From the IMG/VR virus record IMGVR_UViG_3300008448_009815, positions 54,617-118,616 of that record: a stretch of 64,000 bases of DNA, one strand, 5' to 3'. This document shows, in pieces, positions 1 to 10,250 of this stretch (the stretch's first letter is position 1; the number at the start of each line of letters is the position of its first letter). The translations under genes were made by a program, and so were the position numbers. The notes under the pieces are model-generated. The model was not told the origin of the DNA, ran no database searches, and worked only from the letters and a program-made list of their open reading frames with translations. Source of the stretch: a virus.

Positions 1-1
1 G

Positions 2-793
2 TATCTACCATATAAATTCTTTGAAGGATCGCCAATGTCACAAGGTATATTCCAATTTGATATGTGGGGATTGAATGAAAGTGATTTATCAGGATACTGG
101 GATTGGAACCAACTTAAAGAAGATGTAAAAGAATTTGGGGTATGTAATTCATTATTCACGGCACAAATGCCTGTAGCATCTTCAGCGAAAATTACAGGTT
201 CATTTGAAATGACAGAACCCGCACATTCAGCATTGTTTAACAGAAGAGTGGTAGGTGGTGAAATTATGATTGTGAATAAATACCTCATTAATGACTTTGA
301 AAAAATGGGTATTTGGTCTGAGGATTTGAAGAATGAAATTATTATCAATGAGGGATCGATTCAAAACATTAACTTTAACAATTATTTAGATACTGAAGAT
401 AAACACTACAATAAGAAAGTTAAACGAATTGAGCATTTGATTCCAAAGTATAAAACAATTTGGGAGATTTCACAAAGAGAATTGATTGATATGGCGGCAG
501 ACAGAGCACCATTTATTGATCAATCACAATCAATGAATATCTATATGGCGAACCCAACATTGTCAAAGATTACATCATCACATTTCCACTCGTGGGAAAA
601 AGGTTTGAAAACTCTTTGTTATTATGTTAGAACCAAGGCAATTTCCACAGGGGCAAAACACTTGGCGGTTGATATGTCAAAAGTAGAAAAACCAAAAGCA
701 ACACCATTTGTTCCCAAAGTGGACTATTCAAACATGAATCTACCACCAAAACCTGAAAATAGTGAATTTGATTGTTTTGGATGTTCATCCTAA
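2..793 (+). CDS. nrdA: Ribonucleoside-diphosphate reductase large subunit, C-terminal part (5' end outside window)
   Basis: The frame is open from base 2, so the gene begins upstream; about 263 C-terminal residues are visible. The class I large-subunit (NrdA/RRM1) core is recognisable: FQFDMWG, then a segment with WEISQRELIDMAADRAPFID and QSQS, and NPTLSKITSSHFHSWEKGLK before LCYYVRT. The tail ends DCFGCSS, a C-terminal CxxC pair as used for re-reduction of the active site. The enzyme reduces ribonucleotides to deoxyribonucleotides for phage DNA synthesis. Thioredoxin and glutaredoxin genes near 56 kb are possible electron donors. A terminator follows directly. Confidence 0.93.
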   Translation, partial: YLPYKFFEGSPMSQGIFQFDMWGLNESDLSGYWDWNQLKEDVKEFGVCNSLFTAQMPVASSAKITGSFEMTEPAHSALFNRRVVGGEIMIVNKYLINDFEKMGIWSEDLKNEIIINEGSIQNINFNNYLDTEDKHYNKKVKRIEHLIPKYKTIWEISQRELIDMAADRAPFIDQSQSMNIYMANPTLSKITSSHFHSWEKGLKTLCYYVRTKAISTGAKHLAVDMSKVEKPKATPFVPKVDYSNMNLPPKPENSEFDCFGCSS

Positions 794-798
794 AATAT

Positions 799-825
799 AA
801 TCCCGACTTATGTTGGGATTTTTTA
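799..825 (+). terminator. Rho-independent terminator after nrdA
   Basis: A 9-bp stem (aatcccgac at 799-807 with gttgggatt at 812-820, one G-T pair) with a TTAT loop is followed by a T-rich run. It separates the reductase gene from the late structural block. Confidence 0.85.
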
Positions 826-857
826 TTTATATAAAACTTCCCAACATTATATTTATT
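824..857 (+). promoter_or_regulatory. Two late-type TATTTATA motifs before the baseplate operon
   Basis: TATTTATA lies at 824-831 and a variant TATTTATT at 850-857, just after the nrdA terminator and before the gp25-like gene at 862. The same octamer precedes most structural genes here in the gene's own direction. The second copy is only 4 bases from the ATG. Assignment as a phage late promoter is inference from recurrence and position. Confidence 0.5.
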
Positions 858-861
858 AGAT

Positions 862-1320
862 ATGGCAAATGGAGTAACATATGGAATAAATTTCCCCTTT
901 CAAAATTCGTATGTGGGAAAGTATTTAGATTGTTCTGATACAACAGATGAAGAAGTGAGGAGTAATCTTATTCATTTACTTTTAACAAGAAAAGGTACTA
1001 GGTATTTTTTACCTGATTTTGGTACTAGACTATATGAATATATTTTTGAACCATTGGATGGACCTACATTTTCGGAAATAGAATCAGAGATTAGAGATTC
1101 GGTATCAACTTATATGCCAGGTTTAACTGTTACTAATGTTAAAATAACAGATGCCTCAATGGAAGAAGAAAATAAAGGAACATACATAAATGGTGAGGAT
1201 AAAAGAGAATATACTGTCTCAAATATATCACAATTAGAACACACGGCAAAAATTAGAATTGATTATAAAACGACTAATACCGCTTTTGAATCAAGTGATT
1301 TTGTTATTATTAATATTTAA
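862..1320 (+). CDS. Baseplate wedge protein, gp25-like
   Basis: The 152-residue product has the fold signature of the T4 gp25 / P2 gpW / TssE family: an early NLIHLLLTRKGTRYFLPDFG segment, where the series LLLTRKGTR..PDFG..L matches the family pattern, then LYEYIFEP and an amphipathic helix. It would sit in the baseplate wedge at the base of the tail tube and sheath. The gp6/J-like gene follows 6 bases later, the gp25-gp6 order usual in contractile tails. The ATG at 862 has no Shine-Dalgarno sequence. Confidence 0.88.
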   Translation: MANGVTYGINFPFQNSYVGKYLDCSDTTDEEVRSNLIHLLLTRKGTRYFLPDFGTRLYEYIFEPLDGPTFSEIESEIRDSVSTYMPGLTVTNVKITDASMEEENKGTYINGEDKREYTVSNISQLEHTAKIRIDYKTTNTAFESSDFVIINI

Positions 1321-1326
1321 TAGTAT

Positions 1327-3165
1327 ATGGCAAATAAAAAAATATCGTACACAACGAGAGATTTTCAGGGGATAAGAACTGAGTTAATAAATTTTACAAG
1401 AACTTATTATCCTGATTTAGTTCAGAATTTTAATGATGCTGGAATATTTTCGGTAATGTTAGACTTAAATGCCGCAGTAACCGACAACCTACATTTTAAT
1501 ATTGATAGAAGTATCCAAGAAACCGTATTACAATACGCACAACAAAAATCATCAATCTATAATATTGCAAGAACTTATGGTTTAAAAATACCTGGGTTGA
1601 GACCTTCAGTTGCATTGGTTGACTTCTCAATTACAGTTCCTGCGTTTGGGGATAGAGAAGATTTAAGATATTGTGGTATTTTGAGAAGAGGTTCACAAGT
1701 TAATGGTGCTGGACAACCTTTTGAAACTGTATATGATATTGATTTTGCATCGGCAATTAATGCTGAAGGATCACCAAATAGATTAAAAATACCTAATTTT
1801 GATGGTAGTGGTAAATTAGTTAACTATACAATTGTAAAAAGAGAAGTGGTAGTTAATGGAGTAACAAAAGTATTTAGAAGAGTTGTAACTCCAAATGATG
1901 TTAAACCATTCTTTGAACTTTTCTTACCTGAAAAAAATGTATTGGGAATCACAAGTGTATTATTAAAAGATGGTACACAATATTCTACGGTACCAAGTCC
2001 ACAGGAGTTTTTAGGTTTAGAAAATAGATGGTATGAAGTACCTGCTTTAGTTGAGAATAGAGTGTTTATTGAAGACCCTACAAAGGTATCTGATCAACCA
2101 GGAGTTAAAGTCGGTAAATACATAACCACAGATAATAAATTAATTACTGAATATACACCTGAAGGGTTTATGAAATTAACTTTTGGTGGTGGTAATGTTT
2201 CTGCAGACGAACAATTAAGAGATTTTGCAAGAAATGGATATCAATTAGATTTAAGTAAATATATTAATAATTTAGCTTTGGGTGCGGCTTTAAAATCTAA
2301 CTCAACACTATTCATACAATATAGAGTCGGTGGTGGACAAGGAACGAATTTAGGTGTTAATATTATAAATCAAATAGGTACCGTTTCATTTTATGTGAAT
2401 GGACCGTCACAATCCGTAAATACTACTGTTATTAATTCATTATCATGTAATAATGTTACTGCGGCAATTGGAGGGGCAAATGCTCCATCAACAGAAGAAG
2501 TTAGACAATATGTGACATATAATTTTGCCGCACAAAATAGAGCGGTAACTATAAATGATTATGAATCCATTTTAAGAAATATGCCGTCACAATTTGGGGC
2601 ACCTGGTAAAGTTGCAATTACGGAAGAAAACAACAAAATTAAAATTAAAATGTTATCTTACGACGCTGAAGGTAAATTAACTGAAGTAATATCAAATACA
2701 TTAAAAAATAATGTCGCCAATTACCTTTCTAATTATAGAATGATAAATGACTATATCTCAATTGAAACTGCAAATGTTATTGACTTAAGTGTTAATGTTG
2801 ATGTAGTATTAGATGCGAGTCAAAATCAAGGTGCGGTAGTTACTAAAATAATTGATATTATATCAAACTATTTTAGTCCATTACAAAGACAGATGGGTGA
2901 GAATGTTTATGTATCCGAAATAAGACGATTAATTCAAAATGAAAATGGGGTTATTAGTATTTCCGATATAAGTTTTATTAATAATGTTGGAGGACAATAT
3001 TCATCATCACAAACATCACAACCTTACTCTGATTCGGCAACTAAAGAGATTGGATTAATTACTGACACTATATTTGCAGAACCAACTCAAATTTACCAAA
3101 TTAGATATCCAAATAAAGATATTAATGTTAGAGTTCTTAATTTAAAAACGGTGAATTTCTCTTGA
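1327..3165 (+). CDS. Baseplate wedge protein, gp6 / gpJ-like
   Basis: The 612-residue protein follows the gp25-like gene and matches the T4 gp6 / P2 gpJ layout: an N-terminal region beginning ISYTTRDFQGIRTELINFT, a beta-rich middle, and a C-terminal module with AVTINDYESILRNMPSQFG, the typical J-family segment 'RAVTxxDYExL'. It then carries a conserved-looking ferredoxin-like end with VDVVLDASQ. It would form the wedge dimer that rings the baseplate hub. Family assignment is by recognisable motif and gene order. Confidence 0.87.
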   Translation: MANKKISYTTRDFQGIRTELINFTRTYYPDLVQNFNDAGIFSVMLDLNAAVTDNLHFNIDRSIQETVLQYAQQKSSIYNIARTYGLKIPGLRPSVALVDFSITVPAFGDREDLRYCGILRRGSQVNGAGQPFETVYDIDFASAINAEGSPNRLKIPNFDGSGKLVNYTIVKREVVVNGVTKVFRRVVTPNDVKPFFELFLPEKNVLGITSVLLKDGTQYSTVPSPQEFLGLENRWYEVPALVENRVFIEDPTKVSDQPGVKVGKYITTDNKLITEYTPEGFMKLTFGGGNVSADEQLRDFARNGYQLDLSKYINNLALGAALKSNSTLFIQYRVGGGQGTNLGVNIINQIGTVSFYVNGPSQSVNTTVINSLSCNNVTAAIGGANAPSTEEVRQYVTYNFAAQNRAVTINDYESILRNMPSQFGAPGKVAITEENNKIKIKMLSYDAEGKLTEVISNTLKNNVANYLSNYRMINDYISIETANVIDLSVNVDVVLDASQNQGAVVTKIIDIISNYFSPLQRQMGENVYVSEIRRLIQNENGVISISDISFINNVGGQYSSSQTSQPYSDSATKEIGLITDTIFAEPTQIYQIRYPNKDINVRVLNLKTVNFS

Positions 3166-3215
3166 TGATTTATTTTTAGAATAAAAGAATTATTTTTTGA
3201 AAATAGGAAATAAAC

Positions 3216-3223
3216 TATTTATC
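3216..3223 (+). promoter_or_regulatory. Late-type motif TATTTATC
   Basis: TATTTATC lies 14 bases before the ATG of the giant tail gene at 3238, in a 72-base AT-rich gap. This is the same spacing as at 18768 and 46121. Promoter role is inferred. Confidence 0.5.
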
Positions 3224-3237
3224 AAAAAAAGAATTTA

Positions 3238-6200
3238 ATGCCAAAATCATATAGAATTAGAACCGAGCCAGGTGTAGATAAATCCATAAAAATACAATTA
3301 GATCAGGATTTTGAATACTTGGAGATTTTATCTTTGAAGATATTTCAAAATGATATATACACTCGTATGTGTTCTGATTACGGTGTTGTTGTAGGTAGAG
3401 TATTAGTTAACGGAGGTTTTGGGGTACCAAACGCTAAAGTATCGGTGTTCATCCCAATAACTGACGAAGATGAACAAAACCCAATTATTTCTCAATTATA
3501 TCCATATAAAAACATTGATGATTTAAATGACGATGGTTATAGATATAATTTATTACCTTATGAACCTTCATATCAAGGACATTCAGCAACAGGTACATTT
3601 CCAAGTAGAGAGGATGTTTTAACCGATGCAGCATTAGTTGAGGTATACGACAAATATTATAAGTTTACTGTAAAAACAAATGAAAGTGGTGACTATATGA
3701 TATTTGGGGTACCAACTGGAGAACAAACAATATTTATGGATGTTGATTTATCCGATATTGGGTGTTTCTCATTATCACCACAAGATTTAATTAACTCAGG
3801 ATTAGCAACAGAAACTCAAGTTGATGGGAACAAGTTCAAAACTTCAACCAACTTACGAGAATTACCACAAGTTAAAACATTAAATAAAATAGTTCAAGTA
3901 CAACCATTATGGGGTGAACCTGAAATTTGTTTATTGGGTATCACAAGAGTTGATTTTGATTTAACGGCATCTGCTAATGTAAACATACAACCGACTTCTG
4001 TGTTTATGGGTTCAATGTTCTCAACAACAAATGAGGATGCGGTTAAGAAAAGTTGTAAACCAAAGATTAACACAGGAAATATGTGTGAACTAATTGCGGG
4101 TCCTGGACAAATATTGGCAATTAGACAAACAATTAATACTGATGATAATGGATATCCTGTTCTTGAACAATATAGATTAGAACAGGATGGTAAGATAATT
4201 GATGGTGAGGGTACTTGGTTGGTTAATTTACCAATGAATTTGGATTATGTAACAACAAATGAATTTGGTGAACAGGTATTATCTAACGATCCAAAAGTGG
4301 GAATACCAACCACTTCAAAGTACAGATTTAAAATTAAGTGGCAAAACGAAGAGGGTTTGCAAAATAACTTTATGAGAGGTAACTATTTGGTACCTAATAT
4401 TAAAGAACACGGATGGAATAGTACTGATGAGAATAATGATCCATTTAAAAATTCTGATACATATACAAGTGAATATCAAGCGTCAATACCTGTTGGATCA
4501 ACATCATTGTCTGTTGGACCAATACCTAGAGGGGGGTTCTTTCTTAATAGTGTGGTAAATACACAACAATTAACAATTGAAGTAAACGGAGTTCCATATT
4601 ATGGTAGTTTGGATAGTGTACCATTACCCAATGTCAACAATATAATTACATTTAATGCAATACCAATAGATAATACACAACCTATTGATATTGTGTTCAC
4701 AATATATGACGAACCACTATTTAACCTATTAAGATCTTACGCATTCAGTTTAGATTGGGATGATTATTATGATACTCAAGCGGCAATTGATTGTGAGGAT
4801 AGTTTTTATAAATTTCATTACAATAAAGTTTATACCGTAAGTTCATTTATTGATAGGTATAAAAATGGTAGCAATAGAGCCAGACATCTTGGGATTAAAG
4901 AAATTACAAATAGAACTTGTCAGAGTGAAAATAACAAATTACCTGTTAATGATTTAGTTAGGAATTTTGACTTCATATTCTTCTTATTCACTTTGTTACT
5001 TGCAATAGTATCACCAATGATTGTTATTATAATAGTTGTAAATCACGTATTGGCATTAATATATCCAATAATAGTTGCAATAGCTAACTTTGTTATAAAA
5101 TTAGTTAATGGTATTGTTTATAACATATGTAAAATTGTTAAAAATTTAGGAGGTAATGTTGAATGTAAAAAAGAAACATTAGAACCAATGAGTGAAGATA
5201 ACCCATTCAAAAGGTTATCATTACCAATGATGACATATCCTGATTGTGAGGCTTGTTCTTGTCCTGATGAGAGTTTGGTAACATCAAGTTCTGTTGCGGG
5301 TTCTTGGAATGCCGCGGCGTTAGGTATTAATATATCAATATTAAGTGATTTAGGTACTTTAGGTAGTTATAGTACTTGGACATTGAATCCCACAAACAAT
5401 CCTTGCGGATTAACCTTTTCCTCAACTCCGGACCAAACGGCTTGGGATCAAGGTTCTCAACAATTATTTGCTGGGGCAGTTAATCCCGCTAGAGTTTATT
5501 ATAAAGTACCAATATGGGAGGAATTAGGTCCTGATGGTGCTAGTGCTAATTCGGGACAATTGTTTAAAAGATTTGGTGATGGTATGACATTGGCTCAATC
5601 AATGAACATGGCTAATCTTAGATCGAGATACTTTGATATTACCGCTAGAAACAGAATCACAGTAACACCAAACCCAACATTGGTTGGTACAACAACTTTA
5701 GGTGTTGGTGGTAATTCATATCAAGATTTATCAATGATAATGTTAGCGGATCAGGGCACAATTAGTCAGTTAGTGGGTAAAGTAATTTCTTTTACTAATC
5801 CGGTGAATACTAATGACTTTAATGTTACAGGTGGTACCGAAAATCAATTTGGGGGAAATGCAATAACAGGGACTACATTAGGGGTTGGCACATATACAGT
5901 ACCTTTAACTTATATGAATGACTTAGGTGTTAATATAACATCAGATATAACTGTTGTTGGTACTGAAAGTGAAAAGGAATATTTATATAAATCAGGTATA
6001 GAGTATTTCCAAGTAGTTGCCGGATATACATGGGATGAACTTGTATCCACAGGTCCATTACAACCACAAGGTACCTATGTTGGATCAACAGTAACTAATT
6101 CAGGAGTGTTGTGGAAGTACTTCTTTCAAAATAAAATAAGCTATTTAAATCCAACGGCAAGTTCTCACACACCACCTTGGTTTTGGTTTAATGATTATCA

Positions 6201-8502
6201 ACAACAAGAAATTTTAATATTAGTTAGAGGTGTTGATCCATATACTGAAAAACAAGAAATAAAATACGATTTATCTGAATTATTTGGACAACCATTGGGT
6301 ACCACAACAGTTACGGGAGAATATTTTTTAAATATTCCGATACAACAAAATTCTGGTAACCCGACATATTATTATGATCAACAAACACCTGAATCACATA
6401 GTTTAGCAACATCAAACTCAAATACATTTTTATTTCATCAACCAATAGGATTTACGGTAGATACCTCGGCGTTTACTGCATTCACAACCGATTCACCACG
6501 ATATTACATATCAACAGATAAATCAACAATATCTTATATTCACGGTTCGTATGATGCGGGGTATCCTATGTCAAACTGGATAGAGGCAAATGGTAGAGTT
6601 GAGAATGGTAATGGACTACCTCAAATTTTTAGATGGAAAAGTACTATTGGTGCAACAACAATATTAAGTGATTTTATAGGTAGAGTTGATGGTGGCTCAT
6701 TTACGGTTACAAATGCAATTAACTATATTTGTTATGATGGAGGACTTGGACTTATTGGTCCACCGGTATTCTCAACAACCAGCCCATTAGCAAGATGTTA
6801 CGCACCTGCATATCATGTGAGTGCAAATGGTAATATACCATTAACAACAAATATAACCCCAAGTCAAAATTTAATATTTAGATCAGATAGGTTACCTACA
6901 TCTGACTCAACAGATACTGTTGGATATAACTCATTCCCATTACATCAAAATAATAACTTTACATTCTACGCAATTGATGAACAAGGACAGGTAACTAACT
7001 TTAACGCTTCAGGTGATGGAGTACAAGGATTAAATGATTTAGATGCGTTTAGTGAATTAGGAACAGGATCTACGTCAACAATTGTGGAAACATTTAGTTG
7101 TGAAGGAATGGTTCCATTAAAATGTTATTCAGGTGCGGGAATTAATTTTGGTGTTTCAGATCCTTGTACTTTTAATCAAACAGGAGAAAATGGTGTAAAT
7201 AAAAGAGTTAATGGTGGATGTTATTATTTTGTTGATGACAAATTAGTGAAAACTATTAAAGATGACATTAAGTATTTAGCGGAATGGAGAACAAGATTTA
7301 GAATCATATTTGGAGCTTGTAGAGGAGTGTTTGGGCATATGTTCCAAAACAATTGGATTAACGGTACATTATATATGCCAACATTCAATAAACAAACAAC
7401 GTATAATATAATAGGACAACCTAATTATAATTTCTGTGAAGATATTGTAATGTTTAATGATATTAGTAATAACTTCTATTATAGAAGTACTCCATATGCG
7501 GATAATATAGGTGAATTTATTGGTGGACCTCAACCAACCATAAGTAACTTCTTCACTAATTTGACAGGATATCAACCACAAGATGATTCACAAAATACAA
7601 GACAAATTCTATTCCCAACTACAATTATGGATTTAGGAAAAAGAGACGAATTTATATCAGAGATTTGTGGGGATCCGGACTTCAGTGGTAAATATTTAGC
7701 GAATACAATAAAAAGTACTTCATATCAAGATAGTTCAGATGTATTACAGTTAGCAATAATCTCAAGAATAGTAAACTCAACATTCTTAGAACAAGTACTA
7801 TCTATCCAAAATGGTGGTATTGAACAATTCTTTAATCGACCTGGAGATAGAATTGATGGAGATATTGCACAATCCTTCTCAATAAATTCGGAATATCAAG
7901 TCAATCCGTTTATCGGTGGTAACTATCCTGATGATTATATATGGGTTGCACAAAATACAAATGGGGAACCTGTTTTTGGGATATTCTATAATACAAGTGA
8001 AAACGAATATAGAAATAGGAGAGCATTGTCACCTGGGTATAATATTTACAGTTTCCAAACCAATCCTCCATTACAAACATATATAGGATACCCTGATACA
8101 CAAGAAGTTCCATTATATAAATGGAAAATTGACACAAGTAACGCCAATAGTATTTTTGGAAATCAAGACAATACATGGTATACCGATAGTAGTGGTGGTG
8201 GTTTTTATAAAAGAGGATATCAAGATTTAGACGCAGTATCGGACGATTATTTTAAGACTTCTGATATGTCTCAGACATTCCCTAACATTTATTATGGGTT
8301 TATTACAAATTTTGCGGTACCGCCAGCACCACCCGCAATACCACCCGCAGTACCACCCGCACAACCTAACCCATCTACCGTATTACCATCGGCTAATGGA
8401 GTTTTAGTTGGTTCACCAAACCATTTCTATTTTGGATTAAAAAACGGAAAAACCGCATTAAATAGATTTATAAAAATATATATAGATACAGAATTAGACT
8501 AA
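3238..8502 (+). CDS. Giant tail/baseplate protein with a hydrophobic segment
   Basis: The 1754-residue protein is the largest in the window and I do not recognise a full-length family. Near residues 45-170 it has a carboxypeptidase-regulatory-like (Ig-like) segment: VVGRVLVNGGFGVPNAKVSV followed later by GDYMIFGVPTGEQTI. Around residues 577-640 lies a long very hydrophobic stretch (FFLFTLLLAIVSPMIVIII and more), enough for two membrane helices. The C-terminal part has a PPAPPAIPPAVPPAQP linker near residue 1698. Position after gp25 and gp6, and coupling (TAATG) to the next tail gene, argue for a baseplate or wedge-periphery protein. The hydrophobic part could interact with the host membrane on injection; that is inference. 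Confidence 0.7.
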   Translation: MPKSYRIRTEPGVDKSIKIQLDQDFEYLEILSLKIFQNDIYTRMCSDYGVVVGRVLVNGGFGVPNAKVSVFIPITDEDEQNPIISQLYPYKNIDDLNDDGYRYNLLPYEPSYQGHSATGTFPSREDVLTDAALVEVYDKYYKFTVKTNESGDYMIFGVPTGEQTIFMDVDLSDIGCFSLSPQDLINSGLATETQVDGNKFKTSTNLRELPQVKTLNKIVQVQPLWGEPEICLLGITRVDFDLTASANVNIQPTSVFMGSMFSTTNEDAVKKSCKPKINTGNMCELIAGPGQILAIRQTINTDDNGYPVLEQYRLEQDGKIIDGEGTWLVNLPMNLDYVTTNEFGEQVLSNDPKVGIPTTSKYRFKIKWQNEEGLQNNFMRGNYLVPNIKEHGWNSTDENNDPFKNSDTYTSEYQASIPVGSTSLSVGPIPRGGFFLNSVVNTQQLTIEVNGVPYYGSLDSVPLPNVNNIITFNAIPIDNTQPIDIVFTIYDEPLFNLLRSYAFSLDWDDYYDTQAAIDCEDSFYKFHYNKVYTVSSFIDRYKNGSNRARHLGIKEITNRTCQSENNKLPVNDLVRNFDFIFFLFTLLLAIVSPMIVIIIVVNHVLALIYPIIVAIANFVIKLVNGIVYNICKIVKNLGGNVECKKETLEPMSEDNPFKRLSLPMMTYPDCEACSCPDESLVTSSSVAGSWNAAALGINISILSDLGTLGSYSTWTLNPTNNPCGLTFSSTPDQTAWDQGSQQLFAGAVNPARVYYKVPIWEELGPDGASANSGQLFKRFGDGMTLAQSMNMANLRSRYFDITARNRITVTPNPTLVGTTTLGVGGNSYQDLSMIMLADQGTISQLVGKVISFTNPVNTNDFNVTGGTENQFGGNAITGTTLGVGTYTVPLTYMNDLGVNITSDITVVGTESEKEYLYKSGIEYFQVVAGYTWDELVSTGPLQPQGTYVGSTVTNSGVLWKYFFQNKISYLNPTASSHTPPWFWFNDYQQQEILILVRGVDPYTEKQEIKYDLSELFGQPLGTTTVTGEYFLNIPIQQNSGNPTYYYDQQTPESHSLATSNSNTFLFHQPIGFTVDTSAFTAFTTDSPRYYISTDKSTISYIHGSYDAGYPMSNWIEANGRVENGNGLPQIFRWKSTIGATTILSDFIGRVDGGSFTVTNAINYICYDGGLGLIGPPVFSTTSPLARCYAPAYHVSANGNIPLTTNITPSQNLIFRSDRLPTSDSTDTVGYNSFPLHQNNNFTFYAIDEQGQVTNFNASGDGVQGLNDLDAFSELGTGSTSTIVETFSCEGMVPLKCYSGAGINFGVSDPCTFNQTGENGVNKRVNGGCYYFVDDKLVKTIKDDIKYLAEWRTRFRIIFGACRGVFGHMFQNNWINGTLYMPTFNKQTTYNIIGQPNYNFCEDIVMFNDISNNFYYRSTPYADNIGEFIGGPQPTISNFFTNLTGYQPQDDSQNTRQILFPTTIMDLGKRDEFISEICGDPDFSGKYLANTIKSTSYQDSSDVLQLAIISRIVNSTFLEQVLSIQNGGIEQFFNRPGDRIDGDIAQSFSINSEYQVNPFIGGNYPDDYIWVAQNTNGEPVFGIFYNTSENEYRNRRALSPGYNIYSFQTNPPLQTYIGYPDTQEVPLYKWKIDTSNANSIFGNQDNTWYTDSSGGGFYKRGYQDLDAVSDDYFKTSDMSQTFPNIYYGFITNFAVPPAPPAIPPAVPPAQPNPSTVLPSANGVLVGSPNHFYFGLKNGKTALNRFIKIYIDTELD

Positions 8503-10250
8503 TGGGTATTGATAACGAAACAAGAATTATTTTAGGATCTCTGAGAAATAAAGTTTCTCCTAATGTTGATATGCTATCTAATATAACATTAGAACAGACA
8601 CAAAGAGAAAATATTGAATTTGATAGAACTGCGGATGTAAATTTACAACAACTTTATATTAATGAAAGGGAAGCGTCTCAAATTTTTAGACCTACTTGTA
8701 AATTTTCATTCATATTTAAAAATAATTATGTTGGATCTACAAACTATACTCCGTTTAAAAATAATATGTTTTATGCAAACGCAATACAAAATGCGGTTAC
8801 CGCAACTGTAAACCCAAATTTACCTTGGGATGGTTATCCTCAGTATTTTGAATTTGATTTTATTAGAACGGATAATAATAATCCTGGATACACACAACCC
8901 CCAAATAATCATTTGACTTTTGTTAATAAAAGTGCGACTACATATAATTGGACTCATTACATGAGTTATGCTTATGATAATAACCCAAACAAACAATTAG
9001 AAGCGGTTGATCAACAAACAACAACATCTTGGTCGTGGGTGGCATCTGATGGTATCCCATTTATTATTGTTGTTGGAAGTAATGACAATACAAGAGTTAT
9101 ATCTTTTAGATGTGTTATGCCACATGGGTTAAATATAGGGGATTATGTTTATTTATCTTTTGATTATTTTGGAGATCAGTTGTTTTTAGTATCTAGTTTA
9201 GGTGATACGGGGTTTGGTAGTGAAGAGTACATTTTCAACATAGACAACATAGGTTATATCGGTACAACATTTAATCAGGGAGTTACTGGTACTTTTAAAA
9301 AAGTATTGGATGATGCGAATTCAGGGGAAACAATGTCAACTTATTATGTGAGAAGACATAAAATACTCACAAGTTCTGATAACGCAGTGTTGGTTAAAGC
9401 CGGATTTGAACAAAATATATTTACATCAAAAAGTAAGTTAGAACCTGCAGTTTTAACCCCAAATAATCTTGTAAGAACATCTGTTAAGGAAGGTAATCAA
9501 TCTTACACATTAACATTTAATTCTGACATTGATATAACAGGATTAATTGATAATCAAAAACGACCTTTAAGTGAATTATACTTCACTACTATATGGAAAG
9601 GTTATTTTGGGTGGACAAACCCATTAAAGGAAGGATTTACATTCAACCTACCATTAGTTAATAATGAACCTTCACCTTGGTGGGATATAAATAATGTATC
9701 GTCAGATGCTAATTTACCAATAGGTATTTATTTTAGTCAAACTACACCACCTGTTGGACCTTTTGTTTATAATGAAAATTTACAAATAGGTGATATAGTT
9801 GACGGAGATTACTGTGAATTTAATGCATACAACCAAGAAGAAAGAGTAATATCAAATATTCTACACAAATTTACATTTAACCCAACATATTTTAATTTAA
9901 CTGGTAATACTACATCTAATAATACAAATCAATTAGGATACTATTATCAACCACATAAAACTGTAGTAATCAGAAGATTTTCTGATTATATTGAAGAAGG
10001 TGATGCTCAATTAATCGTTGGGGTACCCGATTATTCGTTCTATTCAAATTTATCAAATAGTTTTAGATGGAGAGATTTATATCCTTTTGGATATATTGAT
10101 GCAAGTGGTATTGGTGTTGACTTCCCATTTATTAATGGAAAACATTATCCGTTTGTTGAAAACATATTTAGATTAATACCTGAAGGTAGTCAAATTGGTA
10201 ACCAATTCATAAACGAAATTGCAGAACCTACAATAGATGAGTGTGAATAA
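8502..10250 (+). CDS. Tail/baseplate structural protein, unknown family
   Basis: The 582-residue protein starts at an ATG that shares its A with the previous stop (TAATG), implying translational coupling within the tail operon. The first 60 residues are polar and helical, including NITLEQTQRENIEFDRTADV, and the rest is rich in aromatic residues, Asn and Gly, as expected of beta-structured virion proteins. No enzyme motif is visible. The N-terminal 'D...VNLQQLYINEREASQIFRP' resembles an anchoring helix. Function beyond structural role is not known. Confidence 0.7.
   Translation: MGIDNETRIILGSLRNKVSPNVDMLSNITLEQTQRENIEFDRTADVNLQQLYINEREASQIFRPTCKFSFIFKNNYVGSTNYTPFKNNMFYANAIQNAVTATVNPNLPWDGYPQYFEFDFIRTDNNNPGYTQPPNNHLTFVNKSATTYNWTHYMSYAYDNNPNKQLEAVDQQTTTSWSWVASDGIPFIIVVGSNDNTRVISFRCVMPHGLNIGDYVYLSFDYFGDQLFLVSSLGDTGFGSEEYIFNIDNIGYIGTTFNQGVTGTFKKVLDDANSGETMSTYYVRRHKILTSSDNAVLVKAGFEQNIFTSKSKLEPAVLTPNNLVRTSVKEGNQSYTLTFNSDIDITGLIDNQKRPLSELYFTTIWKGYFGWTNPLKEGFTFNLPLVNNEPSPWWDINNVSSDANLPIGIYFSQTTPPVGPFVYNENLQIGDIVDGDYCEFNAYNQEERVISNILHKFTFNPTYFNLTGNTTSNNTNQLGYYYQPHKTVVIRRFSDYIEEGDAQLIVGVPDYSFYSNLSNSFRWRDLYPFGYIDASGIGVDFPFINGKHYPFVENIFRLIPEGSQIGNQFINEIAEPTIDECE

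Noticed and set aside
7369-8176. Minus-strand open frames within the giant tail gene
   Set aside because: Short, lacking motifs, and fully inside a convincing coding region on the other strand.
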